A DNA stretch of 64,000 nucleotides from Porticoccus sp964395715 (GTDB lineage Bacteria; Pseudomonadota; Gammaproteobacteria; Pseudomonadales; Porticoccaceae). The stretch spans positions 248,001-312,000 of the forward strand of contig CAYNAU010000003.1 of the NCBI GenBank assembly GCA_964395715.1, in the 5' to 3' direction. This document shows, in pieces, positions 16,294 to 25,917 of this stretch. The translations under genes and the position numbers were made by a program. Position 1 is the stretch's first letter, and each line of letters opens with the position of its first letter. A model generated the notes under the pieces. That model made no database searches. It was not told the origin of the DNA and saw only the letters and a list, made by a program, of their open reading frames with translations.

Positions 16294-19200
16294 ATGCAGG
16301 TGCTTTCGCAGAGTGATTTTTTCACTCGGTTAGAGGAACTGTTTGATAAACATTATTCTTCGGCATTGGCAAAAAAGCTGCTGCCCTTTGCCCACAGATT
16401 GTTTGATCTGTTTCCCATCGAGGAGCTGGCCGAGGAACGCATTGAGGACATTGAGGGATTTGTTCACAGCCTCTATCTGTTCACCAACAAGCGGGATACC
16501 CTGCGGCCAAAAGTGCGGGTGTTCAACCCGTCCCTTGAAGAGGACGGTTGGGTTAATGACGCAACGGCCATTTTTATTTTGCAGCGGGACATGCCATTTC
16601 TGGTGGATTCGGTACGTATTCTGCTCAACCGGGTCGGCATTGATGTACAGGTCATCAAAAGCACCCTGCTGAACGTGGTGCGGGACGAGGATGGCAAACT
16701 GCTCGATTTGCTGGCCGATGCGGATGACCCCAACAGCCGCCCCGAGGCATTGATATTTATTGATGTCGATCTGCATACGTCCACGGAAACCCTGCAAACT
16801 CTGGAACATGACATTGCCGATGTGCTGCTGGATGTGGAAGTGGTTACGGATGATTTCCTGCCCATGACAGAGCGCATTAACAAGGTTATCTCTGAAATTC
16901 GTACCAACCCGGCCGGCCTTCCGGACGAAGATGTCCTGGAATTGGCCAGCTTCCTGGAATGGCTGCGCGACGGCGCCTTTATTTTTCATGGTATGGCTGA
17001 ATTCAAGCTGCTCAAGGGCCGTAACAAACCGTCACTGAAGGCCGAGGAGGGACAGCAGCTGGGTATCTTCAGGCGACACCACCTGGGGGATGAAAAGAGG
17101 CCGCTGTCTTCAATGAGCGGTGGTATTCAGGCTTTTTATTCAGGTGATGCGCCGCTGGCGTTTACCAAGTCTTCCTGTCGCTCAAAAGTACACCGACAGG
17201 CCTATGCAGACTTTATCGTGCTGAAACATTTCGACCGCCAGGGCAATGTGGTGGGCGAGTACCTGTTTATGGGGCTTTATACCTCGGCGGTTTACCATGC
17301 CAGCCCTTTCCAGATTCCTCTGATCCGCCAGCGGGTGCAGCAGGTTTTGGATCGCACCGGTTTCCTGCCGGGCAGCCACGATTTCAAGGCGATGCGGCAA
17401 TTGATCGAAGTACATCCGCGAGATGAGTTGTTCCACTCTTCTGCAGATGAACTGTACGCCACGCTGGTGGGAATTTGGCAGATCAATGAGCGGCGTATCG
17501 TCAAACTCTTTGTGCGCGTCGACCCATTCGAAAAGTTTGTGAACTGCCTCGTCTACATGCCAAGAGACATTTACCGGACGTCTATCCGCACCCATATCGA
17601 AACGGTGCTCAAGGAGGAGTTCGGTGCCAGCGAGTGTGAATTCAACACCAGTTTTTCGGAGTCCACACTGGCGCGCACACAGTTTGTCCTCAAGATTGAA
17701 TCGAACCGCTATCGCGAGGTCAACCAGCGCGATCTGGAGCGCCATATTGTTTCCCTCACGCAGGATTGGGGCGATGAGCTGGAGGAGGCTGCGCTGGAGC
17801 AATGGGGCGAGGAGTTGGGCCGAAATATGGCCAGTATCTATCGCGATGCATTCCCCGCCAGTTACCGGGACCATTTTGATCACCGCTCTGCCATTCACGA
17901 TATTGACCTGTTTCACGGTCTGGAGAGGGAAGGGCAGATTGCCACCAGCTTTTATCAGCCGGTGGGCGCGGAACGAAATGTCATGCGCTTCAAGTTGTTT
18001 CACCGCCCTCAGCAACTGGAGCTGTCGGAACTGGTGCCAATGCTTGAAAACCTGGGGTTTCGTGTGCTCGGCGAACACCCGTACGAGATTACCCCTCACC
18101 AGGGTAGCGAAATCTGGATGCACGATTTCACGCTGCGCTTTGCCCTGGACGTTGATGTGGACGTGTCGCTGGTGCGCAACGCGTTCCAGGACGCCTTTAC
18201 TGCGGTGTGGTCGGGGCAGACGGAAAATGACCGCTATAACCACCTGGTGGTCGGGGCGCGGCTCGACTGGCGCACGGTGGCGTTATTGCGACTCTACGGT
18301 CGCTACATGAAACAGCTTGGCAGTAATTTCAGCCAGGACTTTATTGCCGATACCCTGGCGACCAACCTGGAATTGACCCGTAACCTGGTAGCGCTGTTCC
18401 GCTGCCTGTTCGACCCGAAATTACTGGAGTCCCACGGTGACGAGTATGGGCGGGCAGAGCGCCTGAATGAAAAAATCACCGATATGCTCGATCAGGTCAG
18501 CAATCTCAATGCCGACCGGGTGCTGCGCAGTTATCAGCAGCTGATCAATGCCACCAAGCGCACCAATTTTTTCCAGCTGGATGCCGAAGGTGCCATCAAA
18601 CCGTACATCTCGGTAAAACTCGCCCCCCGGGAAATCAGCGATGCCCCGGAACCGCGGCCTATGTTTGAAATATTTGTCTATAGCCCGCGCATGGAAGGTG
18701 TCCACCTGCGGGCTGGCAAAGTCGCCCGGGGAGGACTGCGCTGGTCGGACCGGCTTGAGGATTACCGCACGGAGGTGCTGGGTCTGGTCAAAGCCCAGCA
18801 AGTGAAAAATGCTGTGATTGTGCCCACCGGCGCCAAGGGTGGTTTTGTCGCCAAACAGATGCCGCGCAACCCCAGCCGCGAAGCTTTTCTTGAGGAGGGC
18901 ATTGCCTGTTATCGACTGTTCATACGCGGTCTGCTGGACCTGACGGACAATATTGTCGGTGGTGAAGTTATCCCACCGCCCTGCGTGGTACGCCGGGATT
19001 ATGACGACCCCTATCTGGTGGTGGCGGCTGACAAGGGGACCGCGACCTTCTCCGATTATGCCAACGACCTGTCCCTGGAATATGGGCACTGGCTGGGGGA
19101 TGCCTTTGCCTCGGGAGGGTCCTTCGGCTATGACCACAAGAAAATGGGCATTACCGCCCGCGGAGCCTGGGTCTCAGTGCAGAGACATTTTCAGGAGTTG

Positions 19201-21165
19201 GGCCTCAATACCCAGAAAGAACATTTCACCGTTGTAGGTATCGGCGATATGGCCGGTGATGTCTTTGGCAATGGCATGCTGCGTTCCGAGCAGATCTGTC
19301 TGGTGGCCGCATTCAACCACCAGCATATTTTTCTCGATCCCAACCCGGATGCCGCCCTCAGCTTTGGCGAGCGACAGCGGTTATTCAATCTGCCCAGATC
19401 CAGTTGGGAAGATTACAACCCGGAGCTGATTTCAAAGGGTGGTGGCGTTTTTTCACGGATGGCGAAATCGGTTCCGCTTTCCGAAGAGGTCAGGGCGCGC
19501 TTTAGCCTGGATGTAGCTGCATTAAAACCCAATGAGCTGATTCATGAGCTGCTCAAGTCCGAGGTGGACCTGATCTGGAACGGCGGAATTGGCACCTACG
19601 TGAAAGCATCCTCAGAGAGTCACCAGGAGGCGGGGGACCGGACCAATGATCCGGTGCGCGTCAACGGGCGGGAATTGCGCTGTCGCGTATTTGCCGAAGG
19701 TGGCAATCTCGGTATGACCCAGCGGGGGCGCATTGAATATGCGCTTAACGGCGGTGCCTGCAACACCGACTTTATTGATAATGCGGGGGGTGTGGACTGT
19801 TCTGACCACGAGGTGAATATCAAAATTCTTCTTAACGAGCTGGTTCAGTCCCAGGACCTCACCACCAAGCAGCGCAATCAGTTGCTGGTAGATATGACGG
19901 ACCAGGTGGCGGATCTGGTACTTAACAACAATTACCGGCAGACCCAGGCCATCAGCCTGGCGCATTACCGTTGCATGACCAATTTTTCCGAGTACTGGCG
20001 CACGCTTACTGACTGGGAGGCGGCGGGAAAAATTGATCGTGCACTGGAGTTTCTACCAGATGACGAGACCCTGAAGGATCGGATGAAGCGCTCGGCCGGG
20101 CTGACCCACCCGGAACTGTCCGTGCTGGTGTCCTACGCCAAAATCCTTATCAAGGAAGAAGTGCTGGCATCTGATGCCGCAGAAGATGCCTATGTGGCCA
20201 GAGCCATTGAGGGTGCGTTTCCAAAACGCTTGCTGAAGGATTATCCCGAACAGGTGACGCACCACAGCCTAAGGCGTGAAATCATTACCAACCAGATCGT
20301 CAATGAAATCGTCAACCTGATGGGGGTCAACTATGTTCAGCGTCAGATAGCCTCCACCGGGGCCACCGTTGATGATGTGGTGAGAGCCTATGCGGTGGTG
20401 CGGGATATCCTGCATCTGCAGCATTTCTGGCACCGGGTAGAACAGCTGGATTACCAGGTGCCGGCAGAGGTGCAATTCGAACTGTTTTATGCCCTGATGC
20501 GTCTGGGCCGGCGGGCGTCCCGCTGGGTGTTGCGTAACCGCCGTTCCTGCCTGAACCCGCGCAGAGAAGTAAAAACCCTGGGTCCGAAACTCGCCGAGCT
20601 TCAGTTGCTACTTCCGACGCTGTTTGCCCGTGGTGAAGAGGGAAATGGCTGGCAAACAGAAGTTACCCGCCTGGTGGAACTGGGGGTACAGGAAGAAGTG
20701 GCCATGCTGGTATCCAGCTCCAACTTCCTGTTCTTCGGGTTTGGCATTGTTGACCTGGCTGCCAGTAGCGACAAACCGGTGGGGCTGGTTCTGGAACTGT
20801 ATTACAAACTCAGCGTGGAGCTGGACCTGGAATGGTTTGCCGACCAGATTGTGCACCTGGAGCCTGCCAGCCGCTGGGAAGATTTTGCTCGGGAATCATT
20901 TGTAGACGACCTGGAAAATCAACGGCGTTCTCTGGCGGGTACGTTGCTGAAAGATATTGCTGCCATGGAAGATATCGACAATGTGATACATATCTGGAAA
21001 GCGGCCCAATCGCCCCTGATCAAACGCTGGCAGGATATGATGAAAGAGCTCCACACTGCTCCTGTGTACGACTTTGCGATGTTCTCGGTGGCACTACGCG
21101 AACTACTGGATCTGGTGCAATCCACAGAAAACCGGCAGGATTCACCGCCGCTCTGTGCGGTCTAG
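16294..21165 (+). CDS. gdhB: NAD-specific glutamate dehydrogenase, large bacterial type
   Basis: A very large (about 1623-residue) NAD-dependent glutamate dehydrogenase that oxidises glutamate to 2-oxoglutarate and ammonium, mainly for glutamate/arginine catabolism. The N-terminal half carries ACT-like regulatory domains typical of the 180-kDa class. The catalytic part lies in the middle: KVARGGLRWSDR and NAVIVPTGAKGGFV with the active lysine, then GIGDMAGDVFGNGML and VFAEGGNLGMTQRGRIEYA for NAD binding. The ATG at 16276 lacks a ribosome site. The GGGAGG at 16284-16289 lies four bases before the ATG at 16294, which I prefer. A complex terminator follows about 40 bases after the stop. The ammonium produced may be relevant to the Amt fusion protein further on, but that link is speculation. 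Confidence 0.95.
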   Translation: MQVLSQSDFFTRLEELFDKHYSSALAKKLLPFAHRLFDLFPIEELAEERIEDIEGFVHSLYLFTNKRDTLRPKVRVFNPSLEEDGWVNDATAIFILQRDMPFLVDSVRILLNRVGIDVQVIKSTLLNVVRDEDGKLLDLLADADDPNSRPEALIFIDVDLHTSTETLQTLEHDIADVLLDVEVVTDDFLPMTERINKVISEIRTNPAGLPDEDVLELASFLEWLRDGAFIFHGMAEFKLLKGRNKPSLKAEEGQQLGIFRRHHLGDEKRPLSSMSGGIQAFYSGDAPLAFTKSSCRSKVHRQAYADFIVLKHFDRQGNVVGEYLFMGLYTSAVYHASPFQIPLIRQRVQQVLDRTGFLPGSHDFKAMRQLIEVHPRDELFHSSADELYATLVGIWQINERRIVKLFVRVDPFEKFVNCLVYMPRDIYRTSIRTHIETVLKEEFGASECEFNTSFSESTLARTQFVLKIESNRYREVNQRDLERHIVSLTQDWGDELEEAALEQWGEELGRNMASIYRDAFPASYRDHFDHRSAIHDIDLFHGLEREGQIATSFYQPVGAERNVMRFKLFHRPQQLELSELVPMLENLGFRVLGEHPYEITPHQGSEIWMHDFTLRFALDVDVDVSLVRNAFQDAFTAVWSGQTENDRYNHLVVGARLDWRTVALLRLYGRYMKQLGSNFSQDFIADTLATNLELTRNLVALFRCLFDPKLLESHGDEYGRAERLNEKITDMLDQVSNLNADRVLRSYQQLINATKRTNFFQLDAEGAIKPYISVKLAPREISDAPEPRPMFEIFVYSPRMEGVHLRAGKVARGGLRWSDRLEDYRTEVLGLVKAQQVKNAVIVPTGAKGGFVAKQMPRNPSREAFLEEGIACYRLFIRGLLDLTDNIVGGEVIPPPCVVRRDYDDPYLVVAADKGTATFSDYANDLSLEYGHWLGDAFASGGSFGYDHKKMGITARGAWVSVQRHFQELGLNTQKEHFTVVGIGDMAGDVFGNGMLRSEQICLVAAFNHQHIFLDPNPDAALSFGERQRLFNLPRSSWEDYNPELISKGGGVFSRMAKSVPLSEEVRARFSLDVAALKPNELIHELLKSEVDLIWNGGIGTYVKASSESHQEAGDRTNDPVRVNGRELRCRVFAEGGNLGMTQRGRIEYALNGGACNTDFIDNAGGVDCSDHEVNIKILLNELVQSQDLTTKQRNQLLVDMTDQVADLVLNNNYRQTQAISLAHYRCMTNFSEYWRTLTDWEAAGKIDRALEFLPDDETLKDRMKRSAGLTHPELSVLVSYAKILIKEEVLASDAAEDAYVARAIEGAFPKRLLKDYPEQVTHHSLRREIITNQIVNEIVNLMGVNYVQRQIASTGATVDDVVRAYAVVRDILHLQHFWHRVEQLDYQVPAEVQFELFYALMRLGRRASRWVLRNRRSCLNPRREVKTLGPKLAELQLLLPTLFARGEEGNGWQTEVTRLVELGVQEEVAMLVSSSNFLFFGFGIVDLAASSDKPVGLVLELYYKLSVELDLEWFADQIVHLEPASRWEDFARESFVDDLENQRRSLAGTLLKDIAAMEDIDNVIHIWKAAQSPLIKRWQDMMKELHTAPVYDFAMFSVALRELLDLVQSTENRQDSPPLCAV

Positions 21166-21201
21166 GTACTTGGTACTGTGGTGGGAGAAGAAAGGTTGGT
21201 G

Positions 21202-21255
21202 GAAGCGGAGGGAGGCTTATGCCTCCGCCTCCGCTTCAAAGCCCTTCGGGCTTTT
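21202..21255 (+). terminator. tandem hairpin terminator after gdhB
   Basis: Two adjacent hairpins. The first pairs 21202-21216 with 21221-21237: 15 base pairs with a 4-base loop TTAT and a 2-base bulge. The second is AAAGCCC (21238-21244), loop TTC, GGGCTTT (21248-21254) and a short T run, a classical intrinsic terminator. A third small stem, GGGG/CCCC, lies at about 21258-21272. Together they separate gdhB from the convergent rmf gene and can probably stop transcription from both sides. Confidence 0.8.
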
Positions 21256-21301
21256 GTGGGGCTTTTAACCCCATGGGAGAAATGGTTAGTTAATTTTTCT
21301 T

Positions 21302-21508
21302 TTACAGACTAATGACTTTTTGTTGGCAGGCTTGTGCGTTGTAGCCACTCCAGTTATCTTCGCGTCCTTCGCGCCAGCCGTTAAACCAGTCCTGGGCGAG
21401 GGGAGTTTCTTCTGTATGGGGACATGTAGATTTGTTTTTGCCGCTGATGCCAGCTTGGTAACCTTTGATAAATGCACGGTGGGATGAATCGCGTTTTTGT
21501 CTTCTCAT
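21302..21508 (-). CDS. rmf: ribosome modulation factor
   Basis: A small basic protein that in stationary phase binds the 30S subunit and dimerises 70S ribosomes into inactive 100S particles. The product of 68 residues begins MRRQKRD and has the family core RAFIKGYQAGISGKNKSTCP and DWFNGWREGREDNW. E. coli RMF has 55 residues, and the extra C-terminal tail here (NAQACQQKVISL) is modest. The ATG at 21508 aligns with the family start, and a GAGGAG lies about ten bases upstream. A longer in-frame start at 21526 would begin within that site. It is divergent from rlmL, as in Pseudomonas, with 234 bases between them that must include both promoters. Expression control by stringent response is known in the family but not visible here. 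Confidence 0.9.
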   Translation of the reverse strand: MRRQKRDSSHRAFIKGYQAGISGKNKSTCPHTEETPLAQDWFNGWREGREDNWSGYNAQACQQKVISL

Positions 21509-21742
21509 AGGACATGAACTCCTCATTCCTGAGCCACTTTTGCCGACTTCTTGACTGGCTGTGGCCTGTTAGTTTTTTTTCGTACAGCCGGTCTATCTCA
21601 TCAAAACTGAGCGCAGCTGTCGAAGATTTTATTAGTCTATAAGCAATGGGTTTTAATTACGGCACGTAATCAGCCGGTTGTATCTGGAAGGCGAGACCCT
21701 CTGAAAATGGGCCCTTCAGCAATATCAGGATTAAAGTAGATA

Positions 21743-23929
21743 ATGATGATTATGTGGTTTGCGAGCTGTCCCAAAGGCCTTGAAGCGTTGTTAGCCAGTG
21801 AATTGGCTGAACTTGGCGCCGTGAAAACCCGTGAAACGGTGGCCGGTGTCTATGCGGAAGGGGATATGGCCTTCGCCTACCGCGCCTGTCTCTGGTCGAG
21901 GTTGGCGAATCGCATCCTGATGCCCCTCGATAAAATCCCCGTCGACAGTGCCGATGATCTTTACCGCGGTGTGGCTGCTATTCCCTGGGAGGAGCATCTA
22001 ACTCCCAATGAAGCGATTGCCGTTGATTTTGTCGGTACCAACGATGCGATTCGCCACACCAAGTTTGGTGCCCAGCAGGTAAAGGACGCGATCGTGGATC
22101 GGTTGCAGAGCCATTACTCGGCGCGGCCCAATGTGGATTTGAAGCACCCTGACCTAAGAATCAACGTACGTCTGGCCAAAGGACAGGCCAATGTCAGTCT
22201 GGATTTTTCCGGTGAGAGCCTGCACAAGCGCGGCTATCGTGTCGCTATGGTCCCCGCGCCTCTGAAGGAAAACCTGGCTGCTGCGCTGCTACTGCGGGCG
22301 GGCTGGCCTGAGATTGCGGCCAATGGCGGTGCGCTGCTGGACCCGTTATGCGGCAGCGGAACACTGCTGATTGAGGGGGCGATGATGGTGGCCGATATCG
22401 CGCCGGGTCTGAATCGGGAGCAATTCGGTTTTCACGGCTGGAAACAGTATGACGCGGGTCTTTGGCAGGAGTTGCGTCAGGAGGCGCTGGCACGCTGTGA
22501 ACAAGGGCTGGCTAAAGAATTACCGGAAATTCGTGGTTACGATAAAGATACTCGCGCCGTAAGTGCCGCACAGGAAAACATTGCCTGCGCCGGCCTGGAG
22601 AAATGGGTGCGGGTAATGGCCAAGCCCATTCAGGCCTTCAAGAAACCCACCCACCGGGAAATTGATAACGGCCTGATTATCTGTAATCCGCCCTACGGAG
22701 AGCGCTGGGGTGATATGGAAGAGCTGCGTCCCCTTTACCAGACACTGGGTGAGGTGGCCAAGCGGGAGTGCCCCGGCTGGCGGCTGGCGGTGATTACCGG
22801 CAATGCGGATCTTGCCGGTGAGTTGCGTCTGCGGGCAGAAAAAAAATATCAATTTTTTAATGGCACCATCCCCAGTCAGTTGCTTCTGTTTCAGCTGCGT
22901 GCCGGGACAGAGGAACAGCCGTCGCAAGCATCGCCCTATCAGAAAAGCCTCAGTGAAGGGGCGCAGATGTTTGCGAACCGGCTGAAAAAGAATGCCCGCA
23001 AGCTGGCCCCGTGGTTGGAAAAATCCGGTGTCAGCTGTTATCGCCTCTACGACGCGGACATGCCGGAGTACGCTGTAGCGGTGGATATCTATGATGAGGC
23101 CATTCACGTTCAGGAATACGCGCCCCCCTCAAAGATCGACGAAGAGCAGGCCAATCGCCATCTCAGTGAAGTTCGCCAGGCGCTCTTGAGCCTGTATCCC
23201 GGAAGTCGAGGTAAACTGTTTTTCAAGGAACGACGTCGACAGAAGGGCGACAGCCAGTACCAGCCTGCGAAGTCCCACCGGCAGCGTAACCAGCGGGATG
23301 GCGGCGTATATGTTGTCACGGAAGGGCCTTGTCGCTTTGAAGTCAACCTTAGTGATTATCTTGACTCGGGGTTGTTTCTCGACCACCGCCCGGTTCGCCG
23401 CCTGTTGGGCGACATGGCCGCGGGAAAACGTTTCCTGAACCTGTTTTGCTATACCGCGGCGGCCACTGTGCACGCGGCTCTTGGAGGGGCAAGCAGCAGC
23501 CTCAGCGTGGATATGTCTAACAGTTACCTGGAATGGGCGAGCCGAAACTTTGTGCTCAACAAGCTTGATCAGGAGCGTCATCAACTGATGCGTGCGGACT
23601 GCCTGGACTGGTTGGCCAAAGGGCAGGGAGAGTTCGACCTGATCTTTCTCGACCCGCCGACATTCTCCAATTCAAAGAAAATGGAGGGCGTGCTGGATAT
23701 TCAACAGGATCACCCGCGCCTGATCGCTCAGGCGATGGCTATTCTCGCCCGTGGTGGCGCACTGGTATTTTCCAACAACTACCGAAAATTTGAATTGAGT
23801 GACAGTGTGATAGCGGATTACCTGGTGGAAAATATCACAGCGCAGACCTTTGACCCCGACTTCCAGCGCAATCAGAAAATTCACAATTGCTGGTTAATCC
23901 GTCACCGGGAAAGGGGACATGATGGATAA
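21743..23929 (+). CDS. rlmL: bifunctional 23S rRNA methyltransferase RlmKL
   Basis: Modifies two guanosines of 23S rRNA: N2 of G2445 (RlmL part) and N7 of G2069 (RlmK part), E. coli numbering. The 728-residue protein has an N-terminal THUMP-containing region (residues about 1-155). The first Rossmann methyltransferase has DPLCGSGTLLIEGAMM and the catalytic NPPYGER at 315-321. The second has FLNLFCYTAAATVHAALGG and DPPTFSNS from residue 637. Candidate starts at 21743, 21746 and 21752 all lack a strong ribosome site, with AGGA at 21727-21730 the nearest. The family start corresponds best to MWFASCPKG at 21752, so the first three residues are uncertain. Its end overlaps the next gene by 11 bases. 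Confidence 0.95.
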   Translation: MMIMWFASCPKGLEALLASELAELGAVKTRETVAGVYAEGDMAFAYRACLWSRLANRILMPLDKIPVDSADDLYRGVAAIPWEEHLTPNEAIAVDFVGTNDAIRHTKFGAQQVKDAIVDRLQSHYSARPNVDLKHPDLRINVRLAKGQANVSLDFSGESLHKRGYRVAMVPAPLKENLAAALLLRAGWPEIAANGGALLDPLCGSGTLLIEGAMMVADIAPGLNREQFGFHGWKQYDAGLWQELRQEALARCEQGLAKELPEIRGYDKDTRAVSAAQENIACAGLEKWVRVMAKPIQAFKKPTHREIDNGLIICNPPYGERWGDMEELRPLYQTLGEVAKRECPGWRLAVITGNADLAGELRLRAEKKYQFFNGTIPSQLLLFQLRAGTEEQPSQASPYQKSLSEGAQMFANRLKKNARKLAPWLEKSGVSCYRLYDADMPEYAVAVDIYDEAIHVQEYAPPSKIDEEQANRHLSEVRQALLSLYPGSRGKLFFKERRRQKGDSQYQPAKSHRQRNQRDGGVYVVTEGPCRFEVNLSDYLDSGLFLDHRPVRRLLGDMAAGKRFLNLFCYTAAATVHAALGGASSSLSVDMSNSYLEWASRNFVLNKLDQERHQLMRADCLDWLAKGQGEFDLIFLDPPTFSNSKKMEGVLDIQQDHPRLIAQAMAILARGGALVFSNNYRKFELSDSVIADYLVENITAQTFDPDFQRNQKIHNCWLIRHRERGHDG

Positions 23930-24170
23930 GGTTCTGACCCTCTACAGTGGTCCCCACTGTCACCTCTGCGAACAGGCCAAAGCCCTGCTGTACCCCGTAC
24001 TCCACGAGGAAGGCTGGCAGTTGCTTGAAGTCAATATTGCGACGGACGAACAATTACAGTCGCTTTACGGGGTTCGCATTCCAGTAGTGGTCACTCCCGA
24101 TGGCAGGGAAAAAGGTTGGCCATTCAGTGCCGGACAGGTGCGACGTATACTGAGTAAGACCGACTATTAG
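23919..24170 (+). CDS. glutaredoxin-like DUF836 protein
   Basis: An 83-residue thioredoxin-fold protein of the DUF836 (glutaredoxin 2-like) family. The redox motif CHLC occurs near the N-terminus in LYSGPHCHLCEQAKALL, and the cis-proline region is GVRIPVVVTPDG. It probably acts as a small thiol-disulfide oxidoreductase; its partner is unknown. The start overlaps the end of rlmL, with AAGGGG just upstream (23911-23916), suggesting translational coupling. ATGs at 23919 and 23922 are both usable. The association with rlmL is found in other Gammaproteobacteria. Confidence 0.85.
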   Translation: MMDKVLTLYSGPHCHLCEQAKALLYPVLHEEGWQLLEVNIATDEQLQSLYGVRIPVVVTPDGREKGWPFSAGQVRRILSKTDY

Positions 24171-24255
24171 TAATTCGGCATTCCGCTAACGGCGCTGATC
24201 TGGCAAGCTAGTTTGCATTGCTGGGTTTATTCAGTGTTGTCACTCAAGAGTTGCC

Positions 24256-25917
24256 ATGTCCAGTCAATCTCGGTTTAACCAATTGTCATTCCGCCATATC
24301 GGTACCGACTTCACCGGTGGCCTGACGGCGGCCATTGTGGCCCTGCCACTGGCGCTGGCATTCGGTATGGCGTCCGGGGCAGGCCCTGTGGCAGGGGTCT
24401 ACGGCGCGGTGCTGGTGGGGTTTTTTGCTGCGTTGTTTGGCGGCACCCCCTCCCAGGTGTCCGGACCCACCGGACCCATGACAGTAGTCATGGCGGGGGT
24501 TTTCACCTCCATGCAGGCGAAATATCCGGAAACGGGGCTCTATCTCGGGTTTACCGCAGTGATCATCGCCGGGTTGTTGCAGGTTGCCTTCGGGTTGTTG
24601 AAATTGGGCAAGTATTTCATTCTGGTGCCTTACCCGGTGATCTCCGGGTTTATGACGGGTATCGGGGTCATTATTATCATCCTGCAGTTGGGCCCCTTGT
24701 TGGGGCACGATGGAACGCCCTCGTTAATCGCAGCTCTGGTGAGCCTGCCGGGCTGGTTGCAATCCATCAACTGGCAGGAACTCGCATTGGGGGGGCTGGC
24801 GCTGGCTCTTATGTACTTGTGGCCAGTTCGCTGGAATGCCTGGATACCCAGGCCGCTGGTTGCCCTGCTGGCAGGCAGCCTGATTGCCCTGATGTTGCCT
24901 CCGGAAGCGATTGCCATTATCGGGGATATTCCTACCGGGTTTCCTCCCCTGCACTGGCCTGTCGTCAATATGGACGTTCTGGGTGAGCTGATATACGCAG
25001 GTGCTCTGCTGGCGGTGTTGGGCACCATTGATTCGCTATTGACGTCCCTCGTTGCGGACAACATGACCAAACAGCACCACGATTCCGACCGGGAACTGAT
25101 CGGTCAGGGTATTGGCAATACCCTTGCGGGGTTCTTCGGAGGACTGCCAGGTGCCGGGGCAACCATGCGTACGGTGGTGAATATCCGGGCCGGGGGTAAG
25201 ACCGGGTTTTCCGGTGCCACCCACGCACTGGTGTTGCTGGTGGTGATGCTTGGCGCCGGCAAGTACGCAGCTCACGTACCTCTGGCCGTGCTGGCGGGTA
25301 TTCTGATCAAGGTGGGTATCGATATTATCGACTGGCCCTTCTTCTGCCGCCTCGGCAAGCTGCCCATGAATACGGTAGCGCTGATGCTTCTCGTACTTGG
25401 CTTGACGGTGTTTGTCGACCTGATAACCGCTGTATTGGTGGGGGTTTTCCTGTCAAACCTGATTACGGTGGAGCGGTTGACCAGTATTCAGTTGGACAGT
25501 GTGCTCCTCACTGACGGATCAAATGCGCGGGAAAACGGCAGGCCTCCAGAGGAACAATGGCTGGAGTCACAGCAGGGTGCTCTGTTGATGCTGCGACTCA
25601 AGGGTCCGCTGAGTTTCGGTGTGGGCCGGGGGCTCAGGCGACGCCTGTCCAGTCAGATGTCACATCAGAGCACGATCTTTGACCTGACAGGCGCGCATCT
25701 GGTCGGCACCTCGACCGCCATGATTCTTGATGAGTTGATTCAAACAGAGATGGCCAATGGGCGCGATGTGTTGGTGGTGGGGTTATCCGAAAAAACGGAA
25801 CAGAGCCTGGCAAGGCTCGGCACCCTGGATACTCTGGGCAGTGATAGAATCTTTACGTCATTTGAAGAAATGATGGGCTACGTGGACGCACACCCCGACC
25901 TGACCACTAGAAATTAA
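24256..25917 (+). CDS. SulP/SLC26-family anion transporter with STAS domain
   Basis: A 553-residue inner-membrane transporter of the SulP family, which moves sulfate, bicarbonate or dicarboxylates, often with Na+ or H+. The N-terminal signature GGLTAAIVALPLALAFGMASG is followed by GTPSQVSGPTGPMTVVMAG, the conserved substrate-site stretch of the family. About ten to twelve hydrophobic helices run to residue 410. The C-terminal STAS domain is at about residues 435-545 (FDLTGAHLVGTSTAMILDEL). Substrate cannot be assigned; bicarbonate or sulfate are both possible. Only a weak ribosome site (AAGAG) precedes the ATG. Its last 11 bases overlap the end of the Amt fusion gene on the opposite strand, so the two messages are antisense at their 3' ends. 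Confidence 0.88.
   Translation: MSSQSRFNQLSFRHIGTDFTGGLTAAIVALPLALAFGMASGAGPVAGVYGAVLVGFFAALFGGTPSQVSGPTGPMTVVMAGVFTSMQAKYPETGLYLGFTAVIIAGLLQVAFGLLKLGKYFILVPYPVISGFMTGIGVIIIILQLGPLLGHDGTPSLIAALVSLPGWLQSINWQELALGGLALALMYLWPVRWNAWIPRPLVALLAGSLIALMLPPEAIAIIGDIPTGFPPLHWPVVNMDVLGELIYAGALLAVLGTIDSLLTSLVADNMTKQHHDSDRELIGQGIGNTLAGFFGGLPGAGATMRTVVNIRAGGKTGFSGATHALVLLVVMLGAGKYAAHVPLAVLAGILIKVGIDIIDWPFFCRLGKLPMNTVALMLLVLGLTVFVDLITAVLVGVFLSNLITVERLTSIQLDSVLLTDGSNARENGRPPEEQWLESQQGALLMLRLKGPLSFGVGRGLRRRLSSQMSHQSTIFDLTGAHLVGTSTAMILDELIQTEMANGRDVLVVGLSEKTEQSLARLGTLDTLGSDRIFTSFEEMMGYVDAHPDLTTRN

Noticed and set aside
17182..18243. 353-codon minus-strand frame inside gdhB
   Set aside because: Long frames opposite a GC-rich large gene are expected by chance; there are no domain features, and the plus-strand gene is unambiguous.
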